Assembly: GCA_023014365.1 (NCBI GenBank)
Contig: JAEBUN010000002.1
Span: forward strand, 124,001 to 188,000
Reading direction: 5' to 3'
Source: Lepiota brunneoincarnata
Lineage: Eukaryota > Basidiomycota > Agaricomycetes > Agaricales > Agaricaceae
Length of the DNA: 64,000 bases
Shown here: positions 49,560 to 60,605 of the stretch, piece by piece
Layout of the letters: the number at the start of each line of letters is the position of its first letter
How positions within the stretch are numbered: the first letter of the stretch is position 1
The notes under the pieces: generated by a model
Databases searched by the model: none
The model's input: only the letters and a program-made list of their open reading frames with translations
What the model was told of the DNA's origin: nothing
Position numbers and translations under genes: made by a program

Positions 49560-51001
49560 AGGAGGTAGTTGTTGTGCTGTTTTCTTTGTATTTCGACATG
49601 ACGGGTTCAATTAATTCTCTCCCCGTAGATTGGTAGCATGTAGTCGACGAGCCATTGATATCGTATACTCTTATTTTCCAATCCAATTTAGCCCTCCGCT
49701 ACTCAGCTGTTATGTGCTGAACGGGACTAGCTTCCTGGACACAGATTATTTATCGTATTGTACATGCCCTGCCCGACTGTTGAGCCTACAAACAGCAGCC
49801 TAGTTCTGCTTCCACCTCATACTTGTTGGAGCAGATCCTAAAACGACTAACTTCTCCCTTACTAGGACTGAGAAACAGCTTTCTCTGTCAGCATGAACTC
49901 GTCTGTGACAGGTCATTCGCAACTATGCCTACGGAACCATGGGGCTTCCAGTTACACCAAGTCGTTCCACCTATTAAAGGTGGTAGCGTTGTACGGATCA
50001 ACCTCCTGGCTATTGCTACAACGTTATTGTACAGGGTTGTGGGAGAGACCAGGTGAGGTGAGGTGACGGCGGTGATACATGAGGCCCAATCGCCGCTATT
50101 GCTTGCGATTCTCGAGCTGGAGTGGTTTCAGTTGAAATAGCAGCCGATGGAGGTGTGGCCTTTTGTGTAAACGGACCAGAATGTGCGGCTGGATCGTCCT
50201 TAACGAAGCTAGCCATCGGTAAGCTCAATTGTCCAAAATTCTACTGCCCCCTTTCACCTGCATTTTTCTTCGAACCCTCTACCAAGTCGTTAAATAGGAA
50301 AGTTGATCGGTCCGCAGAGAAAAGTCGTTTAATGAGGAGCAGATGCTGTTGCTCTCTAATTCGATCGAAGCCACCCGCTTGTTCATCACCGACGCGCTAC
50401 ACATTGTCTTTCGTGACTGCGCGAACCAGGATGAATCAGGACACCGACCGAGATGTAGAATCTCTCTTTGTCGTCTTTGAGAAAGTCCACTGGCGCCTAT
50501 ATCAATCCTTCGCGGCCTTCTGGCCTATAAGATGCCGGGAGAGTGATGCAATTCGAGTTAGCGCGGCCCTTGTATCTCTCACATTGACCTTATCAGTCTC
50601 ACGGATCTTAAGCCCTGCACACCCGGAAACACCTAGTTTATGCGCCTCATCTCCTGCGGTTCCACATGGCAATGGTAAGCAATGCGACGACTACTAAGCG
50701 ATTAATTAACCAAGGGATCTTGACCGTCTACGATAACAGTTTCACCAGCTCTGCAATTAGCTCCGGGCAGATCAACGCCACTCTGCCCGAGTGTCCTGGT
50801 GAACTTAGCCCAGCTCACATTCCATGATTGCTGTTGCGGCCCTTGAACGTCACAATCACTATTTTGACACAGAGGTGTGGTTATTCCATTCAACGGTAGT
50901 ACAAGTCAAGGAATAGAAGAAGCTAGACGCACAGATATACACAGAACCAAAAGTGATCAAACGCAATGTGACGCGTTACTTGTACTAAAGATTCTGAAAT
51001 C
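49560..51001. other. Intergenic with one secreted-like ORF fragment
   Basis: A minus-strand 63-codon frame at 50702-50893 (NGITTPLCQNSDCDVQGPQQ ... LPGANCRAGETVIVDGQDP) has spaced cysteines and reads like an extracellular protein, but no family, signal peptide or exon partners could be found. A 191-codon + strand ORF at 50122-50697 lacks protein-like composition. Nothing else is supported. Confidence 0.35.
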
Positions 51002-54000
51002 TTACAAACCAAAGTGTACATAAGGAATCCAGGTGAGAAAATCAGAATCTGTGTTCCGAAGCGACTTCCGAAACTCTTCAGTGGCATGGCCAAGCGCATA
51101 TGCTGCATGATACCCGTTCACTCCTTTCCCTCCTGCCCGTACTTCGCGTGCTAGAAGCTCGTGGTAAAATAAATCTGCGATCTCCACAGCACACTTATCC
51201 CGGATCGACCACATCGTCGCAATCACACCACGATACCCAGCTGCTAACATCCCAGCTGCTAAGTGAACCGCCTCTTCGGAAAGCTTTTCATCTCCCCGAC
51301 TCGTCTGACAAGCAGATAGAAAGGCGAGGTCTGCATGCTCCAAATTGGCCTTAATGATTGTCGATAGCTCGAGTGGCCCATCATGGAAGAAGAAACAGCT
51401 CCTCAGTGGGTCAACAGCATTCTGCCCGGCATGGCATGCAAAATGGACGGAGCTGTATGCCTCTATGTTGGCCATCCCCGTTTCGACATTCGCGTCCCTT
51501 CCCTCTAGAGTCAAGTAAGGAACATCATATTCAGCAAGCCTCTTCTTGATGATCCGAATTTCTTCTGTTGTGGCTGGGATTGGGTGTTGACCTGGCGTAT
51601 CCGGTTGACTGACCATGAGTACCCCCTGCATGCCTCGATCAACGATATGAGAACTTTCAGCACGCTGAACGAGGGCGCTGACGGAAGGGGTGTAGGAAGA
51701 CACTACGAAATTTGAGAGCTTAAGTCCATCCGGTGCATCATAAACGCCTGCAGCATGAAGCGGCAAGAATGTAAGAGGACCTGTGGTGCACCACCAGATT
51801 CGATGCTTCTCTGCTGGGATACTTGAGGACTACAGAACAAGATATTTGCCTGGTTAACATGATCTGTGCACTGCCAGTGGTGCACGCTCACCAAATACCC
51901 GAGACGGTCAATGATTGGCTTGGCCACATCAATCCACAACTCCTTCAAAATTGCTCTGATCGTCTTGGGAACAAAAGATGAAGGACGTCCTCCTCGGTTG
52001 GCGACATTTCGAACTCCATCCTCGGCCGCTATTTCGATACCTACTCCCACGTCTCCTTCACCGTCAGGCACTGCCTGGTGTCCACGCACCCGCATACCCA
52101 TATCAGTCAAGCTTTTTTGCAAGTGTGCACGGAGCCTAGATGCCTTGTCGTACGAAAATTTGGGGAGTGGAATGTGAATCTGGCTTCGAGGATCGGAAGA
52201 GAGAGCGAGAGCGTCGCAACGGTCACGGTGAACATTTATGACAAGCGTGGTCCCCCATGATGGTAAGCCCTCTATCAGAGCAGATGCGGGCGTTGGAAGA
52301 AGGAAGGTTTCAAAGCCTGGGATTTCTCGTGCGGTTGCAAGCAGACGGTCCCATTCCTTGGCAAGCTCAATATGTTGCTTCGCCTCACGGTGTAATGTCA
52401 TATTCTCCTCTCCTGTGTGGTCTGTGTTGGGGATCTGTGAAGCCATGCGGGAACCTGCTGCCTCGAGGGACCTCGAGACATGCAGAATACGGTCAGGCGA
52501 GTGTTTTATCATGGGCGCGGAGGGAATCGAGTGGGGTGCGTAAGGTATTGAGTTGGGTCCAGACGATGCACCTGCCTTGTTCGAGCCACTCTAAAGCCTT
52601 TTCAACGCTCCCTTGTGAAAATGCAGTAGCAGCTGCCTCCAACGAAAGGTTGGATGTGTCAACGACCCGAAGGTTGCGGTGGCGACTATGCATTGTTTGT
52701 TCCAAACCAGCGACTAGCGAAAGTAATTCAATGACCTTGGCAAATGCGGTCAATGACTGTGGTGGATCAGATAGCTGACAGAGGCGAGCCCACAGTCGGG
52801 CGGCAGCGAGGCGTGTAGTGGGAGTCCCAGTGGGAGCGTGAGCTGCTCGTTGGAAGCAGTCAAGGGCTTTATTCAGGGCGTCACTTTCCATGGTGACCTG
52901 GTACTGGGTTCGGTACAGTTTCCCAAGTTCGCAGAGCATACCAGGAAGGCCTGCATGGCCAAGAGGAGTGAGCGCAACGGCCTTCTGTAGCAATGGTATT
53001 GCCTTCCTGGATATCTCCTATATCTTCTGTAATTTTGTACCGAGCGAAGAATGAAATTCCAAGACTGTTGAGTCTGGAAGGCAGCTTGGCGTGGTCGGTG
53101 GGGGTGAGCGCAATAGATTTGCGCAGTATAGATATTGCCTCTCGAATATCTCCGAGGTCACCTGTGTGTCCAAACTGGATTTGAAATGAATTTCCGAAAT
53201 TGTGGAGCCATCCCGACAGATCTGGGTGGCCGGGGGGAGTGAGGTCAACAGTTTTTCGATGCAAGGATATTGCCTCTTGAATATGTTCCGCATTTCCTGT
53301 ATATTGGAATTGAATCAAGAACGAAGCCCCGAGATTGTTGAGCCTAGCAAGGAGGTCGGAGTGGCCAGGTGGAGTGAAGCTCAATGGATCTACGGAGCAC
53401 AGAAATGGCTCCCTCAATATCCACAAGGTCTCTTGTGCGTTTCGAATCGTCTTTGAAATGAAATTCCAAGGTTGTTGAGTAGCATAGGCAGCTCTGCATG
53501 GCAAGGAGGGGTGAGGTGAACTGCTTTCTGCTGCACAACAATTGCCTCCTGAATGTCTCCGAGGTCACTCATACGCTCAAACCGAGTTCGAAAAGAAATT
53601 GCAAGGTTGTTGAGCCATCCGGGAAGGTCTGGATGGTCAGGAGGCGTGAGCTCAACAGCCGTCTGGTGCACGTGAATTGCTTCCTGAATATCTCCCAGGT
53701 CTCCCAGATGCTCAAACCGAGCGTTGAGTGAACCTCCAAGATTACCGAGCCTTGTAGGTAGATCTGAATGGTCAGGAGGGGTGAGCTCAACAGCTTTTCG
53801 CTGCAAGGAAATTGCCTGCTGGATGTCTCCAAGGTCTCCTGCATGCGCAAACCGATCTGAGAACAAAATCCCAAGAGTATCGAGCCCTGCAGCCAGGCGT
53901 GGATGGCTGGGAGGAGCGAGCTCAAGCGCTCTCTGTTGGATAGAAATTGCCTCCTGGATTTCCTGAAGGTGTCCTGTACACTTGAACTGATTTCGGAGCA

Positions 54001-55114
54001 AACTTGCAAGACTGCTGAGTCTGCCAGGCAGGGCTGCATGGCTGGGAGGGGTGAGCTCGACAGATTTACGCAGTACAGAAACTGCCGCCTGAATATCTCC
54101 AGAGACTCCAAGATCACCTATCTGTTCGAACTGAGCTCGGAAGGAATCTCCGAGATTGTGGAGCCATCGGGGCAGATCTGGGTGTTCAGGAGGTGTGAGA
54201 TCAATAGCCTTCCGCTGCCAGGATATTGCCTCTTGGATGTCCTCAATGTCTCCCAAGCGTCCAAATCGAGTAGCGAGCGAGCCCCCAAGATTGTTGAGCC
54301 TGGGAGGGAGATCTGGATGGTCGGAAGGAGTAAGCTCGACAGACCTACGCAGCACAGAGACTGCTTCATGAATATCCTCTAGCTCTCCTGTGTGCTCAAA
54401 CCGAGTTTGGAATGAAAGCCCAAGATTATTGAGTACGGTGGGCAGGTGTGAATACCCAGGGGGAGCGAGCTCAGCTGCTTCTTGCAACACATGCGTTGCC
54501 TCCTGGAGATCCTTGAAGTCTCCCGTAAGTTCAAACCGCATTCTGAGCGAATCTCCGAGATTACTGAGCTTAGCAAGTAGGTCAAGATGTCCGGGAGGAG
54601 TAAGCGTAATAGCTCTCCGCTGCACAGAAATTGCCTCCTGAATATCTCCAGGGTCTCCCGAGTGTTCGAACCGATGAATGAACGAAGCTCCGAGGTGATC
54701 GAGCCAGAAATATGGACCCGTGTAAACAGGAGGAGTAAGCTTAACGGCCTTCTGCAACACAGAGATCGCCGTCTGAATATCCTCGCGGTCTCCATAATGT
54801 TGGAATCGAATTTGGAATGAACCGCCAAGGTAACCGAGCCTGGTGGGGAGGTCTGGGTGACCACGGGGTGTCAGACTGATGGCCTTCCGTAGTACGGGAA
54901 TCGCTTTCTGAATATATGCAACGTCTCTTGTGCGCTCATATTGAGTGACGAGCAAACACCCTAGAGCGCCAAGTAGTTCATGCCGGCCTTCGTTGTCAGG
55001 TGTGTGCCTGAGTTCTTCAGATATTGCCTCCTGCATGAAATCTAGCATATCTCCTAGTGACATATGAGGATATTCAACCTCGTCATTGTCATTCCATTGT
55101 CCGCGCGATTCCAT
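51002..55114 (-). CDS. TPR-CHAT (caspase-like) protein, frame broken by single-base insertions
   Basis: Begins MESRGQWNDNDEVEYPHMSL. About 15 degenerate TPR-like repeats of roughly 43 residues follow, each with a core like GDIQEAISVQRRAITLTPPG HPDL..L.NLG.SF..RFE. After a linker comes a CHAT domain: RIWWCTTGPLTFLPLHAAGV, VHFACHAG (catalytic His) and DLAFLSACQTSRGDEKLSEE (catalytic Cys), then WSIRDKCAVEIADLFYHELL and the end IPYVHFGL. CHAT is a caspase-fold cysteine protease domain, so a regulated protease activated through the repeats is the natural hypothesis. A 65-nt intron (about 51837-51901) keeps frame. Four +1 insertions break the frame near 53440, 53377, 53002 and 52496; correcting each for reading purposes restores continuous family sequence. 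Pseudogene or sequence errors are both possible. Confidence 0.82.
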
Positions 55115-55523
55115 GCTTACGGCCGATTCTACTACCGTCGCCGATATGCGATATGTTTGATCCCATTATACCTGCAAAGTGTTGATGAGCGTCGCAGTCG
55201 CCTGAACAAAGAACCTGAGTCTGACTGGCGTACCTCCAGTTTCGTTCTTGTGTAGGCGGGGAGCAGAAAGTGTCAAGAGGCGGCAACTATGCCTCAGCGC
55301 AAGACGCGTGTTGCTACAGCTTTAAGCAATCGATTTATCAACGGCTAATCCTGTTCACGCTGACGTCATACACGGACACAGCCATTCGCTTGATGAGGAA
55401 ACTGGTACAATGTCTTCAAAGGACGAGGCGATGACTAGATCCTACGCTTCTCTGCTGGTCCCTGGGGTGCAAAATTTCGAGCCTTCTAATCAGAATGCCT
55501 GCTACAATACACCAAGCACTGGG
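55115..55523. other. Intergenic, promoter of the TPR-CHAT gene
   Basis: About 400 bp with no coding evidence. It lies between the TPR-CHAT start and the stop of the broken kinase-like gene, both on the minus strand. Confidence 0.45.
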
Positions 55524-56061
55524 CTATGTTGTTACGTCCAAATTCAGAAAACGCTCCAAACGCTTCTCCGTCCAAATAGTATCGGCATTCTCTTTGACGA
55601 TCTGTGCCCATTCCTCATCCGACTCATACTCTCGGTAGCCTGATTCTCCAAAGTCGGTGACTACACCACGCGTAGGACGCTCACCCGGAACAAACAAAAT
55701 GTTCCCTGGGTTCATGTCCGCATGCACTACCCCAAGTTCGCCGAATCGTCTAGCGGCGTCGACGAGCGATTGAGCGAGCAACAAATCCACTGCTTCTGGA
55801 TTGGCTACGAGTTCAAACAGAATAAGCGGGGATATCGCTCTGTCAGAGTCTTAGGACACCTGTCCCGTAGTATAGCGGAGTGGAAGTACCTTGCAAGGGG
55901 GCCAGCCTTTGCTATGCAGTAATTTCGTGGTGATATTGTGCCTCCGCATTCTGGTAATACCATTCTTCCCAGCCTCGTCTTCAGGTCGTACCCACGGTTC
56001 GAAAGTGGGGCACCTGGCGAAGCTCCGAGCCAGGTGCAGATTCTTGGGCGAGGGTAGACAT
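55524..56061 (-). pseudogene. Small kinase-like protein, broken
   Basis: Starts MSTLAQESAPGSELRQVP at 56061. A C run of four (56007-56010) where three would keep frame shifts it into TFEPWVRPEDEAGKNGITRM and LHSKGWPPCKVLPLRYTTGQ. An in-frame TAA follows QVS. After it the sequence continues DSDRAISPLILFELVANPEA and then the conserved end: VDAARRFGELGVVHADMNPG NI (catalytic-loop Asp and Asn) and GVVTDFGESGYREYESDEEW (DFG). The stop is at 55524. It resembles short kinase-like proteins expanded in basidiomycetes; catalytic residues are kept but the frame is not. A hAT element is inserted 31 bp upstream of the start codon. Confidence 0.6.
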
Positions 56062-56092
56062 GTGACAAGGTCACGCTACAGCAACGCGGCTC

Positions 56093-56100
56093 GTTTTTCC
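56093..56100 (+). repeat. Left target-site duplication of hAT element (GTTTTTCC)
   Basis: Identical to 57596-57603. An eight-base target duplication is the hallmark of hAT transposons. Confidence 0.85.
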
Positions 56101-57595
56101 TAGGGCTGCCGAAGTTCGGTTCAGAAGTTCGGTTCGAACCTGAACCTCCTGAACTGAACCCAAAGGTTCAGTCCGGTTCAGGTTCAGGTTCGAACCTTGG
56201 CCTGCTGACTCAGTTCACGGTTCAGGCATAAGTATAGGGAGCCTGAATGTGTCTGAACGTGTTCGAACATGTTCGAACGCACCATGGCAACTAGAGAGGA
56301 AGTGGGAGGGAGGCAGCATGATGTTTGGCCTATATGTCAGGAACAATAGCACCAATTAGCTAGCGGTTTTCATCGTTCGATAGCCATAGTCAATGGCTCT
56401 CAAACACGCCACTTTGCATTCTGATTGACCCACTCCTTCTCTCATCATCACCATCAACATCCCCCACCTTCCATCCTCATTTGGTGACCTCACACCATGC
56501 TGTTGGTTGCACTGTTACCACCATTCCATGCAGAGTTCCAAGTGGTTCTTATGCCCTATAGCAAAGCTTGAACAATGCACTCTTTGTGGAGAAAAATGCA
56601 TTTTGGTGTACATCACCACTTCCACACAGATGTCTCTATTCTGGGGCCATTTCCCAGCACCTTGGGACATGCCAGCCCACATCTGGAAGGGCTCTACCAC
56701 ATCTTTCCAATGAGCTCACTCATGTCTGGCTGTGCTTGGCAGTTGCCTTGCAATTTAAGGATCTTTGTCACTCCCATCACCTCTTCTCCCTTGCTGGTCC
56801 TTATTTACCTAGATACCCTATTTACTCTTTGGCTGTCACATATATCACAGTAGTTCTTTTGCATTGTACAATCCATTTGCTGTTCAGATGATTCTGACTG
56901 ATGTAAATTAACTCACCCTGTAGCAACCCAAATACACATTGGCACTGCAGTGGCAGTGCTACTTGATTATGTACTGCTTGATTATCCAATATTGACCCTG
57001 GTGGGCCATTGTTGATTTTCATTCTGTTCTCACTTTTTTCCTCTCATGATATGTTCCAAGAGTCAGATGAGTATTTAAGTGCTGATATTGAACCAGTTGA
57101 AGATGTTATAGTACAGTGAGCAAGTAAGTTCTTTTCATTGGAGAGCCTCATTGTTTTACTGATTTATTATTTAGCTCAGCCATGTCAGATTTCCAGCTCT
57201 TGGGTGTATGGCAAGAGACTATTTGGTGGGATCCTCAGTAGCCTCTAAGAGAGTATACTTACTTGCAACTTTCTCAGAGCTAATATCTTTACAGCTTTAC
57301 AAATTACAAGAGATGGATATAGGACTGGAATTCTGGGTGATGGAGTGGAATTAAAGAATGGGAACCTAAAGAATAGATCTTTGAATAGTTTAATTATAAA
57401 ATAAACTTTAATTTGGCCATTTTTTAAAAAAGTTCAGGGTTTGAACTGGTTCAAACCCTGAACTGAACTTGCTGAACCAGGTTCAGGGGGTTCAGTTCAG
57501 GTTCAGGTCCAGGTTCAGAAATTCTGAAAGGGTTCAGGTTCAGGTTCAGACTAAAGGGGTGCTGAACTGAACTGAACTGAACTTTGGCACCCCTA
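56101..57595. mobile_element. Non-autonomous hAT-family DNA transposon (1495 bp)
   Basis: Bounded by imperfect terminal inverted repeats: left TAGGGCTGCCGAAGTTCGGT, right (reverse complement) TAGGGGTGCCAAAGTTCAGT. These resemble the hAT consensus that starts TAGGGxTGxCAA. Perfect 8-bp duplications GTTTTTCC flank it. Both ends carry dense GGTTCA/TGAACC subterminal repeats (56113-56225 and 57431-57582), likely transposase-binding sites. No intact transposase: the interior has only short ORFs (the longest is 56568-56891, 107 codons, unrecognised). From about 56412 to the right end there is no CpG, while the left 310 bp keep several; two of the inverted-repeat mismatches are CpG versus CpA. Confidence 0.85.
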
Positions 57596-57603
57596 GTTTT
57601 TCC
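57596..57603 (+). repeat. Right target-site duplication of hAT element (GTTTTTCC)
   Basis: Identical to 56093-56100, immediately right of the element end CCCCTA. Confidence 0.85.
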
Positions 57604-57679
57604 TCACTACCACTCCTACATTGCTGTCCACTTTTGACTTCACACATATACCACACCATATCCAGCGTCCTTCAAAATC

Positions 57680-58137
57680 ATGCCAAGACAACCTCAAACC
57701 TTCACTCAGTGTGTGAGCACCATGCCTAAATGAGACTTAGTTACTCTGGCCCAGCACCTCCAACTTGATGGACTCACCACCAACAATGGCACTGTTATTC
57801 AACTATGCAATGCCATTAACCAATACCTACAGGACCACCCAGACTTAGCACAAGATCCAACATACATGAACTTGTACCCAATCCATAACGTGCCATATCA
57901 AGCCTCTATCCCTGGCCCCTACAAACAATGCACCCCATCCCACACCCCATCAACTGACTCAGAATGGCCCAGATGGAATGGTATCCAACCATCACCTGAA
58001 CTATCACTACCACCGCTGTCACCTTTGCTGCCATCACCACCACCCAGAACACCAAACCAAGTACCACAACCACCTATCGTTAACCCTTCCTCTCAGCTTC
58101 TCAACAATTGGTACCAAGGCCCATTAGAAGGGTCAAA
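57680..58137 (+). pseudogene. Unrecognised relic ORF, cut by LTR insertion
   Basis: Reads MPRQPQTFTQCVSTMPK, an in-frame TGA, then DLVTLAQHLQLDGLTTNNGT and ALCNAINQYL-like sequence (VIQLCNAINQYLQDHPDLAQ). A Pro-rich segment follows (PLSPLLPSPPPRTPNQVPQP), and it is interrupted at about 58138 where the LTR begins. The TGA sits where CGA would give Arg, a CpG-type transition. I do not recognise the family; it reads like the N-terminus of a DNA-binding or transposon-borne protein. The ORF nominally continues to 58234 only by reading into the LTR. Confidence 0.5.
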
Positions 58138-58468
58138 TGTTATGATCCGTGCTCCTTCTGTATCCGAGGATAACTGGAGACGGCCTTCAATCACTCTACA
58201 AGGTGTCCGAGACGGTTGGCCTTATAGAGCTTAGTGGATCGCGCTCAATGAGATAACGAGGGAAGACGCCAAGTTAAGGCAGAGAGGTAAATGACCGCTG
58301 TTAACAAGATTAAAGCTTGAGGCTTTAATCTCTACTTGTACAGGCCTTTATATACCTATGAGGTGCTATATACTTGTTATAGGTTACTTGGCTGTTCTAC
58401 TGGTCGTGCGCAGTCCTGACCATGATGCACATCCTGGCTGATGGCATCCTAGCGTTATTTATATTACA
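58138..58468 (-). repeat. 3' LTR of the Ty3/gypsy element
   Basis: On the + strand it runs TGTTATGATCCGTG ... ATTTATATTACA, a TG..CA-bounded 331 bp. In the element's orientation (minus) it has a TATA box, GTATATAAAG, at about 58344-58353. The left edge interrupts the relic ORF. The element's other LTR lies beyond the window, so the pair cannot be compared and the right edge is less sure; it overlaps the stop of the element's last ORF by a few bases. Confidence 0.5.
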
Positions 58469-60093
58469 ATGAGTCAGTACTCTCGCTACTGCTGTGCGAT
58501 GTTCCATCGCTTTCCTCTGACTCATAATCTTCTTCTCCCGATTGTATCTCCATGGAGTCTTCTCCGTTCTCGCTCTCCATTCTCTCAGTGCTTCCATCCG
58601 TATCGGAGGTTGGGTCGGTTGATCCATGGTTATCTTCTTCGTCCTCGGGGTATTCCAATATATCCTCCAAGGTTATCTCCATTCCTGCTTCTCTCGCCAG
58701 GTCCTGCATGGCGGTGTAATATTCCCCTTCCTCGTCTTCGTATTCTTGTGCCCGTAGTTGGTCTGTAGTCTCCTGTACCCATCTTGTAAAGTCGAACAAT
58801 AATTCTTGTTCCTCCCGGTCTGGACTGTTCATAACATTATCCCCTTCGTAAGGTCTGATGTCCTCATCAGACATATCCTCAGTATAATCCGACAGGCTCT
58901 CCTGTAATGTTTGATTCGGCGATGGGGTCCCAGTTGAAGTATGGGTCGGGTTCTGGGGAGTCGCTTCAGTAGCTTGGTGGTCTGGGGATGGCGGGTCTTG
59001 GGTGAGGTCGATGACGATGGGTTCTCTGGAGTGAATGGTGGCGGGTGCGCCGAAGGATCGATTCAGGAAGTCGGTGGCTTCCGCTAGCAGATGTGGTGGT
59101 GGCGTTGGTGGTCGGAATGACGACGGGGGCATTTTGAATTCAGGTGCGGAGGGGTCTGGCTGAAGCGGGGCGCTGCTCGGTGCTTGCAACAATGTGTCGA
59201 ATATTGTTGTTTGTGGTTTCGCGTGTGAGGGATCGAGCTCTGCTTGGTATTCCTCGTGGGCGGCGATACAGGCCAGGTACCATACTTGCGGGTTGATGCT
59301 GGTAAGGGTTTCTTTCGCAGTGCTTCTCGTAATGGCCTGGGGCAATCTTTCGACAATATCGACATTGGTAGCGCGGGCATCCTGCTTTGATATGGCCGAA
59401 TCGACAGCAGCAATTGCAGCGAGTTCTGGTGGCGGATAAGTGAGTGGTGGTAGTCCCGATGGGGGTGTCATTAGAAGCAGATATAGCTTGTACAACACTT
59501 GATGGTTGGTTACTCGTATCCACCATGGGAGGGTTGGAAGGTTGGGTGGTGGTCCCGATAGGTAGGATAGGGCGGTCCTGACTTCCGCTTCCATTGCTCG
59601 GGCTTGGGATCGGACTCTCGAACGGGAATTCGGTGAGAGCGGTTGATAGCATGGCAGAAATGGTGTTGCGGTCCTGTTCCTCTGTTGCGCTAGAAAGAAT
59701 AGTGGCGCATAGTTTTTCGAATTCTGTTGCTCGGTCGTGGACGAGGCGCTTGTGATACAGAAGAGCAGTAAATGTCTTCCAGCAGGTGTCGACCAGGGGT
59801 ACCATCGCTGGACTGCGTTTAAGACGGGTTCCGGTAATATGAAAGGGAACTTCGTGTAAAAGGATGGATTGTATCTCGGGTTGGTTGGAGGGAAGGAAGG
59901 TATGCCGGATGATATAAGGACTGTTGGTCCTGTCTGGTTGGTCGTCAGCGGTATCGGTGGCAGGGTTAGGTTGGCTATTTCCTGTGACGCGGTTCGCCAG
60001 GGATATGATTCTTTCCTGGATGAGAAGGCATCCATCGTTGTCTGGCTCTGGGAGGTCTGGAGTGGTTGCTCGAGTGTTGGGTGGTTGGGTCAT
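58464..60093 (-). CDS. Extra 3' ORF of the chromovirus with two zinc knuckles (frame break)
   Basis: The frame 59140-60093 starts MTQPPNTRATTPDLPEPDND. It overlaps the end of the chromodomain frame by 119 nt and includes VPLVDTCWKTFTALLYHKRL. Two Cys/His arrays follow: CNCCCRFGHIKAGC (C-x2-C-x4-H-x4-C) and CRYCRKIAPGHYEKHC. Just after ERNPYQHQP the protein-like frame switches to that of 58464-60035 (VWYLACIAAHEEYQAELDPS), then an acidic C-terminus (EDMSDEDIRPYEGD, EEDNHGSTDPTSDTDG). One frame break near 59270-59290 therefore splits a single protein. Zinc knuckles suggest nucleic-acid binding, gag-like, but the ORF lies after integrase. The natural start could also be in the shared segment. 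Confidence 0.62.
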
Positions 60094-60605
60094 TGGTGGG
60101 GTTGTCTAATTTGTGGGCCCTTTTATATTCTTCAATGACTTCCTTGGCGTTCTCCAGGTTTGCTTCTGGCTCCCAGGAATCCTCAGTGGGAAGGTATCCT
60201 TTCCATCTGACTAGGAATTGATGCTTGTTCCGGAATTTTCTGTGGCGCAGTATTGACTCGACCTCGTATTCTTCTTCTCCATTTACAAGGTCGGGTGGTG
60301 GGGCTGTGTTGTATTCCCCATGTGTGTCGTTCTCTTCTGCAGGCATTAGGAGGCTCGCATGAAATTTGTTGTGGATCTTCCATTTGATGGGTAATTTTAG
60401 TTCATAGGTTACAGGTCCGAGTTTTCTTGTTATGGTGAAGGGACCTTCTTGGCGTTGGGCCAGTTTCTTTGAGGCGTACTGAATTGGGAGGTTGCGGTTG
60501 TCGAGCCAAACCTTCTGTCCAACTTTTAGATTGATATCTGGCCGGTTATATCTTGCAGCCATTTTTAGTCTGGCTTGTTCATGCGCAGCTTGGGCTTCTT
60601 GGCGT
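59975..60605 (-). CDS. Integrase C-terminal region and chromodomain, severed from pol
   Basis: Begins inside pol at QRQEAQAAHEQARLKMAARY, followed by the integrase C-terminal segment (VGQKVWLDNRNLPIQYASKK, GPFTITRKLGPVTYELKLP). A chromodomain follows: EYEVESILRHRKFRNKHQFL VRWKGYLPTEDSWEPEANLE. Chromodomains steer chromovirus integration to heterochromatin. The upstream pol frame is cut off by the solo LTR at 60606-61890; the ATG at 60622 lies in LTR sequence and is not a natural start. Confidence 0.85.
60602..60605 (+). repeat. Target-site duplication (GCGT) left of the solo LTR
   Basis: Matches GCGT at 61891-61894. Removing the insert with one copy rejoins the integrase sequence as LAKIR followed by QEAQAAHEQ. 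Confidence 0.6.

Noticed and set aside
50122..50697. 191-codon ORF on the + strand
   Set aside because: Composition and lack of any motif or splice context suggest chance; a Cys-containing open frame lies beside it on the other strand.
53498..54820. Several + strand ORFs of 70-160 codons across 53.5-54.8 kb
   Set aside because: They are periodic shadows of the repeated TPR coding sequence on the minus strand.
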